Below, in pieces: positions 41,935 through 55,012 of a stretch of 64,000 nt of DNA; the stretch's first letter is position 1; each line of letters opens with the position of its first letter. The stretch is from NCBI RefSeq assembly GCF_029784135.1, contig NC_073746.1, positions 247,761,307 to 247,825,306 on the forward strand, read 5' to 3'. Made by a program: the position numbers and the translations under genes. The stretch comes from Toxorhynchites rutilus septentrionalis. Taxonomy: Eukaryota; Arthropoda; Insecta; Diptera; Culicidae. The notes beneath the pieces are model-generated. The model was not told where the DNA came from. It saw only the letters and a program-made list of their open reading frames with translations, and made no database searches.

Positions 41935-43499
41935 AAAGGGCCTGGCCGGATAAGGGAGTAAAAAGTGCGCCCAAACCAAATCACTAGCTGTATGGCAAAT
42001 ATTGTAAAGGATATTAAATAAGAAATTTTGGCGGTTTATTTGAACCCCTATGTGGTTTGACGTAGGATCTATAGTGAAAACGTACTTTTTCGATTATTTC
42101 ACGCCATCCTCAAAAGATCCGAGATAAAAATTTGAAAAAATACTGAATGTGCATCTTACTACGGTGTATCAAAAAAAATTATCAAAAAAAAATTTCATCA
42201 AAAATTTTAGTACTAAAAAAAATATTGAAATTTTGAAAATTTTTTTTTGGGATTTAGAGATTCAGTACTACTCTAATTCATATTTTAATGTGTTTCTACG
42301 GCTTTTCTAGATATGTGTGATTTTTTTCAGATTTTTTTCAGTGTTGCGCGGTATCAAAATTTTTTTTTTATATTTCCAAAGAGTGGTTAGGTAAGGGAGT
42401 AAAAAGTGCCCCTAAACCAAATCACTAGCTGTATGGCAAATATTGTAAAGGATATTAAATAAGAAATTTTGGTGGTTTATTTGAACCCCTATGTGGTTTG
42501 ACGTAGGATCTATAGTGAAAACGTACTTTTTCGTTTATTTCACGCCATCCTCAATAGATCCGAGATAAAAATTTGAAAAAAATACTGAATGTGCATCTTT
42601 CCACGGTGTATCAAGAAAAATTATCAAAAAAATATTTCATCAAAAATTTTAGTACTGAATAAAATATTTAAATTTTGAAAATTTTGAATTGAAAAACATT
42701 TAAATATGAATTAGAGTAATACTGAATCTCTAAATCCCAAGAAATTTTTTTTCAGAATTTAAATATTTTTTTCAGTACTTAAATTTTTGATGAATTTTTT
42801 TTTGATAATTTTTCTTGATACACCGTGGTAAGATGTACATTCAGTATTTTTTTCTAATTTTTATCTCGGATCTATTGAGGATGGCGTGAAATAAACGAAA
42901 AAGTACGTTTTTCACTATAGATCCTACGTCAAACCACATAGGGGTTCAAATAAACCACCAAAATTTCTTATTTAATATCCTTTACAATATTTGCCATACA
43001 GCTAGTGATTTGGTTTGGGGGCACTTATTACTCCCTTACCTAACCACTCTTCGGAAATATAAAAAAAATATTTTTTGATACCGCGCAACACTGAAAAAAA
43101 TCTGAAAAAAATCACACATATCTAGAAAAGCCGTAGAAACACATTTCAATATGAATTAGAGTAGTACTGAATCTCAAAATCTCAAAAAAAAAAATTTCAA
43201 AATTTCAATATTTTTTTTGGTACGAAAATATTTGATGAAATTTTTTTTGATAATTTTTCTTGATACACCGTAGTAAGATGCACATTCAGTATTTTTTTCA
43301 AATTTTTATCTCGGATCTTTTGAGGATGGCGTGAAATAAACGAAAATGTACGTTTTTCACTATAGATCCTACGTCAAAGCACATTGGGGTTCAAATAAAC
43401 CGCCAAAATTTCTTATTTAATATCCTATACAATATTTGCCATACAGCTAGTGATTTGGTTTGGGGGCACTTTTTACTCCCTCACCCGGCCAGGCCCTTT
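41935..43499. repeat. 1.56-kb palindrome made of four related units
   Basis: The ends are perfect inverted copies, AAAGGGCCTGGCCGG at 41935-41949 and its complement at 43485-43499. Each arm holds two direct copies of a unit of roughly 435 bp. The unit starts AAGGGAGTAAAAAGTGC and includes CAAATCACTAGCTGTATGGC and GACGTAGGATCTATAGTG. So the order is unit, unit, then inverted unit, inverted unit, with the centre near 42717. No protein is encoded and no target duplication is obvious. It is a fold-back type or duplicated MITE. Confidence 0.85.
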
Positions 43500-44000
43500 C
43501 GGACAGAATTTTTTGAACGAAAATTACATCACACTTGATTATATTTTATAGTCAACTGTGAAACACTTACCAAGCAATCACAGTAAACTGTTAACGATGA
43601 TGAGAACTGATGAAACACGGGAGAAATTTATATATTGATGAACGGATAAATTCTACGTGCTCACGCTAAGCAAACGTCAAACACAAACGATAGTGAGTAC
43701 TGTTGATAGATTTTTGCCGATTATGTTATAATTTCAATGTAGTTCTCATATGAAATGATAGTGAAACCAAGGGATTACTCTAAGAAGCAATTGTGATATT
43801 AATTTTACAGTTATATCATCAGTGCATTAAGCATTTGAAGATATTAGAACAAAGTTTCCGAAATATGATTCAGAACGGTATAAACGAAGTTATTTTTCGT
43901 GAAAAGAACCAATAATCGTCAATTAGATATGGTAAACTTACATAAATTTTCAATTTCTTGAGTTTTTTCATTATGATAATAATTTCGTTCAAAAATATTG
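43500..44000. other. no recognised gene
   Basis: AT-rich spacer between the palindrome and the Tc1-like fragment; nothing recognisable. Confidence 0.35.
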
Positions 44001-44035
44001 TAGATCAAGAAATATTTCTCATACCATTAACATTT

Positions 44036-44320
44036 CAGGCTTTCTCTAGTGACGAAAAAAAGTTCCGTCTCGATGGAGGGTTTTGTGCAAGTGGAAATCC
44101 CAAGATAGCTTTCACATCCTTCAAAATAAATGGCAAAAACTACATCCGGATTCTGGAAAGCTCTTTTCTACCTTTTCACGAAAGTGTCATCACAATGTCG
44201 CCTTTCATACAAACTAGGAAACCAAACAATGGGTTGAAGACCAAAAATGAAATTTTCTGGAATGGCCAGGGGACCTACAAAAATTTTACACCGAGACCAT
44301 TCGATACATTTCTGAAATAA
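44036..44320 (+). pseudogene. Tc1-like transposase fragment
   Basis: The frame gives FSSDEKKFRLDG, the first-Asp segment of a Tc1-like transposase. It is joined by a deletion to GFCASGNPKIAFTSFKINGK and then NYIRILESSFLPF. A frame change follows. The next frame reads AFHTN(stop)ETKQWVEDQK(stop)NFLEWPG, the region before the third catalytic site. The PDLNP motif and the end are missing. It resembles the fragment at 15545-15860 in the KFxLDG segment. Confidence 0.65.
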
Positions 44321-44329
44321 AATTTTTCA

Positions 44330-46840
44330 AGAATTTATGGTAATTTGATGTTTTTCATTATCTTCCACAGAAAAGAAATTGAGTAAGCTTAGGGATCTCA
44401 AATTCTCAATATGTCAACTTAAAGATACACTCAGTGCAGACAGCGTGTGATTACAGCCGCGGCATCACCCAACCCCACGATACGAGACACAAAGCTGCAG
44501 CGTAACAAAATAGTTCCACAAAAGCGCAAAACCGGTGGCAAATTGTTCCCGTTGCAGAGGAGACTTCCCCCGGGTAATAACATGCTATTTGCGGTAATTT
44601 ATAACGATTTTAAAATAATTCACCTTCTCTGCCCCACCAATCACGACTCGTGGAGTGCAATCCACACGTTCCACCTTCTCACAGCATGAAGCCTTTGGAG
44701 TGTGGTTGATGATGGCGTCAAAATGCTGAAAGCCTGCTTGAGATAATGCTCTCTAGGCTCTCAATGGCAAACGCGCAATTTTCCTAGAGATGCTTGGAGG
44801 CTGTGTTTGCCGCCACACAGCAAATCATGGAGCAGAAGAGTTTTATCCTAAATGTCTTTATCGGTCTCAACGGAAAAATGCCCTCAAATTATTAAAGATT
44901 TCAAACTAGCTTCATGTGCTTGATAGTAACCCTCATTTTTGTTAAATTCATTTAACCGTAATTGTTTGATTTCACTGCGAAATTGCATCCCTCATGATAA
45001 AACTGTGTAGTAACGAGATCGAAAGAAAGGATAGAATCAAGAAAACGATAATGACAAAAGGGCGCCCGCCATTTCTTGCCATGCGAAGCATAAAACTGAA
45101 TAATGAAAATCATGATCATTCGAGGCACTTAAAGGACTTAATAAGACCGCCAGGCAGCGACTCGTTCACATTGAAGGAAAGGAAATAATAATCGTCGCAA
45201 ACCGTTTATGTTGGTTTGTGTTTAAATTGTCCGTAGATGAAAGGTTATTACGCCAGCTTATGGTTAGGAATTAAAAATCCTGTTAGCTGATGTGTCGGTA
45301 ATCACACGCTTAGGTATCGAAACTATCGGATAACACAGCCTCATGCATATAGTAGTGGTGCTACTAATAGGCGGGAAATTGAACAATTTGTGTAACAAGA
45401 CTGTTACCAAATGTTACCACCATTCTGTATACTGAACTGTTCGTCGTATCGTAAAAATGCGAAAGAGAGAAAAAAGTCGCAGAAAAAAACTGATTAACGA
45501 TGATAAGGCTGTCTACTTCCAACTTTGTTTCAATTCAACTCAAGAGCAGCTATCCTATTAACAATTATGTTCATTAAAGTGATGTTTCGAAGAAAAAGAA
45601 AAAATAATCGCACTCGCACTACACCGGCATGCGGCGATGACCATGGGATCATATCGTTAAATTGTAAGCGAGGAAACGATATCGATCGATTTGTCGGATG
45701 AGTTGTTCACACGATCTGTAGTGGCGCAAATTAGGTCGACAAAAACCAGTCAACCATGCGTGAGGCTTCTAAGTGTGAAGCACACTCTGTCTTCGAGGGC
45801 ATTGTCCTTGCAGAAATTCTAGTGTAAATTCTACGAATCCTTAATTCTATTATTTTTACGTCCACGCCACGTCACACACATGACAAGTGACATGCATGTA
45901 CCATGTGTCATCTTCGAGTGTCAAGTTTTTGCGTTGAAACTCATTTGCTCACTTAATAACATAATCCAAACAAACGTCTGGCGCTACTCCTTGCCGTCCC
46001 AAAACCGCATGCATGGCATCTGAGTTCGCAACTCAGCGATGTTGATGATGATGATGCTGTAAATTCACTCGAGGCATTCGGTGTCACTGCAATAATTCTA
46101 GGGGCAGCCAGAACAATCCAAGGGGCGATAGACGATGGAGGTACAGTTTATTAGTATATCGCTCAAATGAAAAGCTTTTAAACCGTATATTCAATTTAAT
46201 TCGCATTCAATAAAACTCAAACCACCGGCACGCAGCCGCAGTGTGATCTGAAGCATTATTGCAGCTGCTGTTTGCTGCAAAGCAAAACATAAATGCTTTC
46301 GTCCGTCGTCAGGGCCCCCGATGGGTAATATATGTATTCTCCCATGGACGAGTTGGAGCGATTCTGCTGGTTGGATATTTTGAACACACACTGAGAAAAT
46401 AAAATGTGATTATGTCGAAAAACAATTGATGTTCCATATAATTGAAGATTGTTTTAGGCATACTTAGGTTGAATGAAATATGCACTATTTTGTTCGCCCT
46501 ACCACTTTTCAGCTTCCATTCTATCCCAATTGTTGAACGTAGTCCAATATTTCTCGAATGAGCGATGAGCCATTGTGAAGATACCACTGACGTATGTATG
46601 TCTCTGCTCTAGTGGTAGCTATCATCTTCACCTCGAGATGGTTGATTACTCTACATAGCAACCAATTTTCTACGTATCGTAGCCTCATCATCTTGAAAGA
46701 ACACCGTTATCTGACCAGAGACGCACGACACAAAGCAGTGAGGAAGCCCCAGAATCACCTTGATCAGCCTTGCCAAATACCTTCGAACAGCCACAGTCTC
46801 CTCGTTTTTATCCTTCAAGTCGTTCCGGCTCTGAGTACAC
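44330..46840. other. no recognised gene; probably unique host DNA
   Basis: About 2.5 kb with mixed composition and few repeats that I can see. Open frames at 44447-44689 and 44994-45188 are short and without motifs. Intron, intergenic or regulatory DNA are all possible. Confidence 0.35.
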
Positions 46841-46844
46841 CCAG

Positions 46845-47402
46845 GTTTTTTTACGCGTTTTTTTTTGCGCGGTTTTTTCACGAGTTTTTTCACGTGGATT
46901 TTCCAATTAACGCGGTTTTTCTTACGCTGATTTTCCGATCAACGCGGATTTTCCAATTAACGCGCTTTTTTTACGCGGTACCCGCGTAAAAAAAGACCAG
47001 TGCAATATCACATCTCCCCCTCAGCTCACATTTCTCTCTTATGTTCCCTCAGAGCATATTACGGTAACTAGTGCTTGTAACGGAGCTTAGCGCATATGAA
47101 GAAAATGAGTGCCGCGCCTTATCACGATTCTTACGTGGATTTTAGGTGTTGGGTAACGGGTAGCTCTTCTAGCAACAGCAGATGACCTCATTCGCGAGGA
47201 AAACCGAACTATAGCTACCAGTAACCAACGAAATTGCAGGAAAAAACTACGGGTTTTCGGAAGCGAGCAACACTCAACTTTTTACTTCCGTTCTACGTAG
47301 TATTTGATATCCACCATTAGGTGACATGGATTTTTTACGCGGATTTTCCAATTAACGCGGTTTTTTACGCGGATTATCGAACTAACGCGGTATTTTTATG
47401 AG
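46845..47402. repeat. iterated ACGCGG / AATTAACGCGG repeat blocks
   Basis: At 46845-46998 and again at 47325-47402 there are rows of a roughly 20-22-bp motif, variants of ACGCGGATTTTCCAATTA alternating with T runs. The first block ends in an internal palindrome, ACGCGGTACCCGCGT. Iterated end motifs like these resemble the subterminal repeats of pogo-like elements, and the two blocks may be the two ends of one decayed element. Confidence 0.5.
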
Positions 47403-47801
47403 GTACGTATTGAGAAATGAATTTAAAAATTTGATGATACTTTTGAAAAAGCTTCTAAATAAGTACATGATTTGTAGTTCTAAAACAAAACTGCTATTAT
47501 AAATGTAGCACTGCATGGGGATGGACTGCTTGTGATTAAAATATTTGACATGATGAGCTTTTCGGGAAAGTGTTTTTTTACAATAGAGACTCCCATTATG
47601 CTAAATAAACACTCATTACGGATGATGTTGCTATGTGAAATTTGGTGTCCCTGCTCGTTCATCCTATACCATCAGAACAGATCAAAAATCACATCGCATA
47701 ACAATCAAATTATGTCACATCATAGGGGAAATGGCGCTTGTTCCACTCCGTTTTCAAGCTTATACGGAATCATTTTTTCACATTTCTGTAAAACTTCGCA
47801 G

Positions 47802-48850
47802 TTTTTTTTTATCCAAAATATATATTTTATTAAGGCTCATATGGCGTCAGCCTGACGGGGCCGGGAGTTCAATATTTTGACAATGTTTGCTTACAACTAT
47901 GTTAGTAATATGTAACCGATTACTCGCGGTTGACTCGAGGTTAGTATTACAAGTGTTCTCATAATTGGTATGTCGCAGTCTTCGATGCTCTGTACGTGTG
48001 CCCGACACGGGATACTTCCTATTGGGATGCAGCTGACCATTAATCAGCAACGCCCCCCTAGTCTGTACCCCCTATCTAGCGTGGTGCGTCTTTCTCGACT
48101 CGAGGAATCCAGGATAGAATGGTCACTAGCCGGCGCAATCATCAGCTCGTGTAGAGTTGTCATGAGCGGTACAACCTTTGGCTCTTGTTGAATGATCAGT
48201 GGACTGCACAACCTTCGGCCCGTGCATCTGTAAAGAGTGTGTGTATGTATTGCCGCGACTAAGTAAAAGTTTATCGATCGGATAGGAGGGATATGAAACG
48301 GGGACACAACGAAGGAAACATCATTAAACGTTGACATCGGCGTTTCTGAGGAACAGGTATAGATGAAGCAGAAGATCAGGATCCCGGCTACCTAAGATAT
48401 CCCGGACGGGGATATCCGATTGTCTGCCTTGTGCTCTCAGTGCTCTAGAGAGCTGAGAGCGAGCAGCATGGAACCGGATACACGACCAGACAATATGCTC
48501 GATGTCGTGGTAGCCATCGCCACAATCACAAAGATTGTTTGCTGCGAGCCCAATGCGATAGAGATGCGCGTTTAGGTTGTAGTGATTGGACATAAGCCGA
48601 GATATCACGCGAATGATATCACAACCTACATTCAATCCCTTGAACCATGCACTCGTCGAGACCTTAGGGATAATCGTGTGTAACCAACGACCGAACTCAT
48701 CACCACTCCACATGCGCTGCCAACTTACGAACGTATACTGACGAGGAATGTGGAAAAATTCATTATAAGCAATTTGCCTTTCAAAAAGTGTGCCTTCTAA
48801 AGCGCCCACCATTTTGTGTCGGTCGTCATCTTGGATTTTCAAGATCATGA
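47802..48850 (-). mobile_element. I/Loa-type non-LTR retrotransposon, 5'-truncated
   Basis: Read on the minus strand, the copy has the last 174 codons of its polymerase ORF (48848-48324) and about 500 bp of 3' UTR. It ends in a poly(A) seen as nine T at 47802-47810. The UTR is matched by 58702-58936. The rest of the element is missing. Confidence 0.75.
48324..48848 (-). pseudogene. C-terminal region of a non-LTR retrotransposon ORF2 (RNase H side)
   Basis: The 174-residue open frame contains WQRMWSGDEFGRWLHTIIPK and VISRLMSNHYNLNAHLYRIG. A finger-like CDCGDGYHDIEHIVWSC follows. This is typical of the tail after the RNase H domain in I/Loa-type elements of mosquitoes. No reverse transcriptase or endonuclease remains, so it is a truncated relic although its frame is open. 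The upstream boundary is not sharp. Confidence 0.7.
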
Positions 48851-49002
48851 AATACGCAGTTTTATAATGACTGCAGAGATAAAGATGTGTTCCAAATTTC
48901 AGATCAACCGGTCAACAGAAAACGGTAATGTGGTACAGCGCCATAGACAAACATGTTACATACAAACATACCAATATGTCACAGTCAAATAAAACCGTTT
49001 AA

Positions 49003-50038
49003 GGTGAAGGTGGAAGCTAGCCACAAATGGATGCCACAATGGCGCTCATTTCTTTCATCTCCCTCCCTCACCCCTCGCCCAAAAAATCAATAATTTTGCG
49101 AAACAGTGTGAAAAAAATGATCGTTTTCGCACACTTCCCATCAAGTAATATCAACTAAACTCTAATCGATTTCTCACAAGATATTAAATTTTCATCTGCT
49201 GTCGCACTGTATAGTGAAAAGCGTCGGAAAACTCGAGCTAGTGCTCTGAAAGTTAAATTCTCATTTTTCAATTTTTGGCAATGGTTTTGTTTGTATTGGT
49301 GAAAGCATCGTTATTTTTTTTCGACACTGATGCCAGACAACATCACCGAAACAGCTATAAAAACCATTCAATAAAATGTTATTCCTGAGTCATAGCGTTT
49401 CATGTCATTAAAATCAATAGAATTAAATTATGTTGATATCAATACAATTATTCTTTCTACGTTTAATGGGTCTATAATGTAAGTTTTAGCAACTATAACA
49501 TTGGGTAAGAAAATTGTATTGCAGAGCTCGGAACACTGCCACGGCTGCATATGCTTTCAAAAACAATAAACGGAAATGTATTACATTCAATCAAAATGAC
49601 TCGGCCAACGAAGAGAAGGGTTAAGGCTCTCCAACGTGAATATATGAAAACAATACGATCAACGAAGGAAAATATTAAGGAATTATCAACATCGAGTTAC
49701 TATGCGGAAGAACTTGTCAATACCAAAAGAGCCCAAATTCGCATGTGTTATAAATTTGCTCATGTTACGCTCGCGTATAATCAGAATTTTACTTCATATG
49801 CAAATGCACCTTCTATATGTATTTATATTTGCAATTGTTCATCGGAACATATCGTTCATGCATTTTACTTTAGTACTGAATTGTTTTTTTTATGACTCGT
49901 GTCAATGAAGCGCCGCACAGTCTGATAAGTGAATTGATCTATTTATGTGTGCTTTACTCTTCTCTCACAAACACTATTACCCCATTTTTACACGTGGGTT
50001 TACCTATACTACTACAATGGCTAGCTTCCACCTTCACC
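49003..50038. mobile_element. TTAA-flanked MITE-like element
   Basis: Inverted ends GGTGAAGGTGGAAGCTAGCC (left) and the same sequence inverted on the right are at least 20 bp and perfect. TTAA stands on both sides (48999-49002 and 50039-50042). Such targets are used by piggyBac- and Kolobok-type transposases. The 1.04-kb interior has no transposase. It does contain a frame of 114 codons at 49551-49895 without known motifs. Confidence 0.75.
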
Positions 50039-50274
50039 TTAAAAACTCCAGCATTCTATCAAATTGAGCGCGATTAGCCACTCATTCACCCGGCGCGACG
50101 ATTCCACCGCTTTGAAAACACTTCGATAGGCTCTCTTGCTCCACATCCCATTGAAACTCCTGTCTCTCACTCTTGCGGTATCGCACCGCATACATCCCCT
50201 GCAAATGCAGCGATATCTCTTTTGCTGAAAATCAATTTCAAGATGTCGTCCATCCTGTTTGGTGTCCGATGATA

Positions 50275-51537
50275 AAGGGTGTGTCACATCAAATTGCATC
50301 ACGGAAAAAACGCTGTAGAAATTCGCCCAGTAAACCGATCCTTTTGAAAATTTCAGACAGTAAAATAAAAACTATTGAACAACTTTTGGCATTTTCTTTT
50401 TATTCATACTTCGAGCCCAAGCCCGTATGCTCGCACCTTCCTCTTTACCCCGTCCATAAGGTTCTGTACAACGTCAGGTTGTAGTTTTTTTTGAACAGAA
50501 ATCCATTTTCTCTTGAAGTCCGCCTCCGATTTGACAACTTTTGGGTTCTTCCAGAGGGCCTGCTTCATAATCGCCCAATATTTCTCTATTGGGCGAAGCT
50601 CCGGCGCGTTGGGCGGGTTCATTTCCTTTGGCACGAAGGTGACCCCGTTGGCTTCGTACCACTCCAACACGTCCTTTGAATAGTGGCACGAAGCGAGACC
50701 CGGCCAGAAGATGGACGGGCCCTCGTGCTGCTTCAATAGTGGTAGTAAGCGCTTCTGTAGGCACTCCTTAAGGTAAACCTGCCCGTTTACCGTGCCGGTC
50801 ATCACGAAGGGGGCGCTCCGCTTTCCGCAAGAGCAGATCGCTTGCCACACCATGTACTTTTTGGCAAACTTGGATAGTTTCTGCTTGCGAATCTGCGGAG
50901 AAGAACAACAGGCCCGGCAGCTGACGAAAGTCCGCTTTGACGTAGGTTTCGTCGTCCATTACCAAGCAATGCGGCTTCGTCAGCATTTCGGTGTACAGCT
51001 TCCGGGCTCACGTCTTCCCCACCATGTTTTGCCTTTCGTCGCGGTTAGGAGCCTTCTGAACCTTGTATGTACGCAGGCCTTCCCGCTGCTTGGTCCGCTG
51101 GACGAATGAACTTGACAAATTCAGCTTATTGGTGACATACCGGACCGAACTTCTCGGATCACGTCTAAACTGCTTAACTACGCGCTTGTGATCTTTTTCA
51201 CTGACGGAGCATCCATTTTTGCCATTCTTCACCTTCCGGTCGATGGTTAGGTTCTCGAAGTATCGTTTTAGTACTCTGCTGACCGTGGATTGGACGATCT
51301 TACCGATGTCCCGATGTGACAACTCCGGATTCTCGAAATGAGTGCACAGGATTAATTCACGACGCTCTTTTTCGTTCGACGACATTTTTCCAAATTTACG
51401 AAAAATTTACAGTGAAGCATGGCCAACGTGATCTATACACTCTTATCTGATTATAACCGATAGCTGAAGATATAATTCCTAAAAATTAAATTTCTACAGC
51501 GTTTTTTCCGTGATGCAATTTGATGTGACACACCCTT
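50275..51537 (-). mobile_element. DD37E (ITmD37E-type) Tc1/mariner element, copy 2, defective
   Basis: Perfect or near-perfect inverted ends of about 47 bp begin AAGGGTGTGTCACATCAAAT. TA duplications lie at 50273-50274 and 51538-51539. The element is about 1.26 kb. It is clearly the same subfamily as the copy at 60178-61478 and distinct from the one at 3051. Confidence 0.95.
50404..51385 (-). pseudogene. DD37E transposase, copy 2, several lesions
   Basis: The protein begins MSSNEKERRELILCTHFENP and has a helix-turn-helix region (LSHRDIGK...VQSTVSRVLK). Lesions relative to the copy at 60 kb: a 9-bp in-frame deletion after DIGK; a TGA after QNMVGKT, where the other copy has CGA (Arg); a 26-bp deletion after LLFFSA that shifts the frame; and loss of the second catalytic Asp, WPGLASCHYS instead of WPDLASCHYS. 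The first Asp (MDDETY) and the Glu (PELRPIEKYWAIMK) remain. It is inactive. Confidence 0.9.
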
Positions 51538-51539
51538 TA

Positions 51540-54500
51540 GAATGTGGCCAAGCTCCACCATCGCTCACTTTATATAGCCACATAGTTAACGTTGTAGCAA
51601 CCGCCTATATTTATTTATAATCTCTTTTTTGTCTCCCTCCTTCACCTTGTCCATACGTTTCGCCCGTACCCGTGGTTGCTTGTAATGAATAGCTGTTTGC
51701 TGCGGGAGCGCAGGCAAAATGTATGGGAAAGTAGGGAATTCTTTCTTCCAACTTTCATCAATTTGAACTTTATATGAGCTGAAAACCCGTAATATGTAGC
51801 ATGTAAACAATTGCTGAGGATGTTTGCTATCAATGTGTGTATTTGGAACCAAAATACATTCGTTAATTGAGGAGGTATAAGCGTTCAAAAACTGAGCACT
51901 TTTTCATATCGAAATATTGAAATAGGCTCCTATATTGAAAGGTTAGTCATAGTCCTACGTCAAAACAGGAAAATGTCGATTTTGGTGCTTGCGTCACATT
52001 GCGAGATTACGGCAGTATACTGCTCAGTTGTTGTACATTAACCCTTTGCGGCCGGAATTAATTTCCCTTAAAAGAAATGTTCTTATCTTTCCAAACTAAT
52101 ACTATTTTATTTGTACCGAGTACCGTTACCTACTATTCATAGAAAATTCTTATATATTCGCAAAAAAGTTCACTAGATATTGAAATTAGTTTGGAAAAAA
52201 TGTAAACTATTACATTGCACAATGGTCCAGGAGATCAATTTAAGTGGAAATTAGCATTTAGAGCTCGACAGTTATTCTCTAGACCAAAACTGTCTTCGAC
52301 AAAGTTGTTACATACGATAGAGCGCTTATTTTTATGTTAGGGAAAAAATAGGGTGACCAAAATTGTCGATGAAATAAAAAATCTAACTTTCTCATCTTTA
52401 TAGATAGAGGTAAACATAGTTCGACAATGTTGTAGTCCAAGTTATTTGAGACATCTTTGTAGAGTAAAGTTTTTTTCCTATCTCTTGAAATAACCGATAT
52501 AGTGCCTTTTTTCTAAGTTACGTTAGGGTCACCACGAAAAAACTGTTTTTTTGCTCTAACTTCTATATTTCAAATTCTACATACAAACTGCCTTGAAAGA
52601 CTTTTAGAGCTTACATAGAGCAGGACACAATTCTCGTTCAGAATTTTTCAACAACTTGTAAATAACATGTTTCTCCGTTACATGGAATAAATGTTTTATA
52701 CAGAAAACATAATTGAATAAAAACAGCCCTAAATCGGACAATTCCTTCCTCGAGTTCTGCTCTTATCAACACATCTGGCGATCCTTTTGACGTAGAACTA
52801 CGTCTTTCATTAAGGGTGTCAAATAAAAAAAAACAGGTCACGTTTTTATGAAATAAAGTTAACGTTAATAACTATTTTTGCCGCGAACGGATTTTGGCGA
52901 TTTACATACTAAACGAATCGGAAATTCCGTAAGATTTGTTTAATATGCCATACAATAGAATCCCCTGGTTAGTAAATGGTTAAAATTCATGAAAACTTGA
53001 GGGGTTTCTATTTTCCCATACATTTGTTCTGTCCATTTGAGTGCTTTCCCGAACAGAGATATCAATAACGAGCAACTTATCGACGACCAACGGAGGGGAA
53101 ATCGTAGGATTTAAAGTCTCCGTGAACTCCGTTAACATTGTTCATTTTCCGTCTTCATAAGGGCTTCGTTGATGCCTTTGAGAATGCATCAATGCATTAA
53201 ACTGACGTTATGGCGAAGCAGACGTTAAGGTTGTGCACCAAAAAATTATTTGGGAATACCAAGCATCTTGAATGTCTTACTGGAATGTTATAAGTTATTT
53301 GGGTTCGCGTGCCAGTCGCAAAACTGCCTTCAAATAGGACTGCATTTGCGCTAATATTGATCATAATGAAGCATTGCTACTGTTTTCGAGGTTGTTATTA
53401 ACAAAAAGAGTTTATTTCTCTTGTTTGGTAATCAAGAAAGTAAATGTTCTGAAATTTTGTATGTGATAAGGTTTCGCTTACCAGTAGCAAAACTTCCTCC
53501 ACTAAGGGTGACAGCTGCGCTTCTCTCGAGCATGAGAAAGTAATGCAAGTCTTTTCGAGGCCAGTAATATTAACAGAAGCGTTTCTTTTGAGAATAGCGC
53601 AAAATGATGAGAAATGTTTATATTGCTAGTAGTTTCAAGCCACCAATGTATGGCTCTGTATGCATGCTATGGTGAACGCTTGTTTGGCGCTTGGTTTACG
53701 CTTAGTTTGTACGAACGATATCTAGAGGTGCGATTCCTTTGAGGCAATACTAAATAACATGTAGCATAATATTTGATACTTGCAAGTGTTGTCATTGTTG
53801 TTGTTTACATGCGGTGCCAAAGATATATTGATGTAGTTATGAGATATGGAATAATGGTGCTGGTGCAAAATGTATATAATCGACTGTAGCCGAGTCTATG
53901 TCAATTTCGAAAAAGGCCACCGGAATAGCCTTCGAGGTAAATTTTCAATGCATTGACATGAAATAAATTGCGACATACGATTGTTTTGCGAGGGCAAGAA
54001 TGAATCATCAATCAATTATCGTCAACTGATTCTACAATGAAAAAGAGGGGTGGGTAATGTCGGTGACATAACCGGAGTGACGTAGGACTATACAAAGGGG
54101 ACAGCTTTTGCTAAATATATATTTTAAATATATTGTTCTATTTTCTTCTCCTACGTGAATTCCTACCTATCTACCTGAAAAATGGATTAGTTTACTGTTT
54201 ACTCTTTATGAACATGTTGGGGGTTCTGAAAAGAACCTTTGGTGTTGTGTTTTTGCGTTTTTTTATACAAACTTGATTCTTGATTTTTTTCTGAAGGCTT
54301 TGTACTTATTAAATGTTCAACGTCGGGCATCTTTCGGCGTATACACATATCGTACAATCAAAATGATGGCTGTGATAGGGAATGCACAGGTAGTCATCAG
54401 CTCGTTCACTATCATATATTTCACTATTGAGCACATTACCGTACCTTAAGCTGTGGTTTCGGAGACGAATGAATTGTTAGATGTGTAGTCTCCGCAAACA

Positions 54501-54990
54501 AAGTAAATAAAAATGAAAAAGAACTGAGGTTGAACTGAGACGAACTCTACGATCTGTCGAGAAATAAACGAGCTATAAGCGTTCTGAAAAACCAACAGTA
54601 AAAACAGGGACGGATGACCTTCGGATTAAAGTCCTTTAAAATAAGAACAGAGCAGCAGGAAATACATAGCTCATCGTGTTGCTCCTTAGTTATTTCTCTA
54701 TGCAATGCAGATGTAACGTCAGTCAATTTTCAACATCAGTTATCAACTAAAGAAAGCAGTTCTTGCTACCGAGAAAATTCGTTAATGCCATCCTGCATAC
54801 AATGTGTTGTAATTTGAAGCCACTTTTAATTCGGAAACCATACATGGGTTTGTGAAAACTGAATGATCAATTTAAAAAACCCCAACCACCAATAAGTTCA
54901 AGAACAAGCATAAACAAAAAAAATCAGTTTTTATTATATGTCATATTATGTTACTTTAGAATGCATTGGTATTGTGAAAAACTTCTAATA
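51540..54990. other. no recognised gene; dispersed repeat pieces
   Basis: AT-rich DNA. Two places hold a short inverted motif with GACGTAG/CTACGTC: 51950-51963 (TAGTCCTACGTCAAAA) and 52789-52803. A GTGACGTAGGACTATAC piece is at 54070-54085. They recur at 57210 and 57338 and are probably ends of one dispersed element. I see no gene. Confidence 0.4.
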
Positions 54991-55012
54991 ACTCTTCTTT
55001 GAATGGTTTGAT

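Noticed and set aside
41935..43499. CRISPR-like or integron-like array
   Set aside because: The units are long, in both orientations and in eukaryotic DNA; this is a fold-back repeat.
43958..44320. A complete small gene of 120 codons
   Set aside because: Its recognisable part is a deleted Tc1-like transposase segment, and the homologous continuation lies in another frame.
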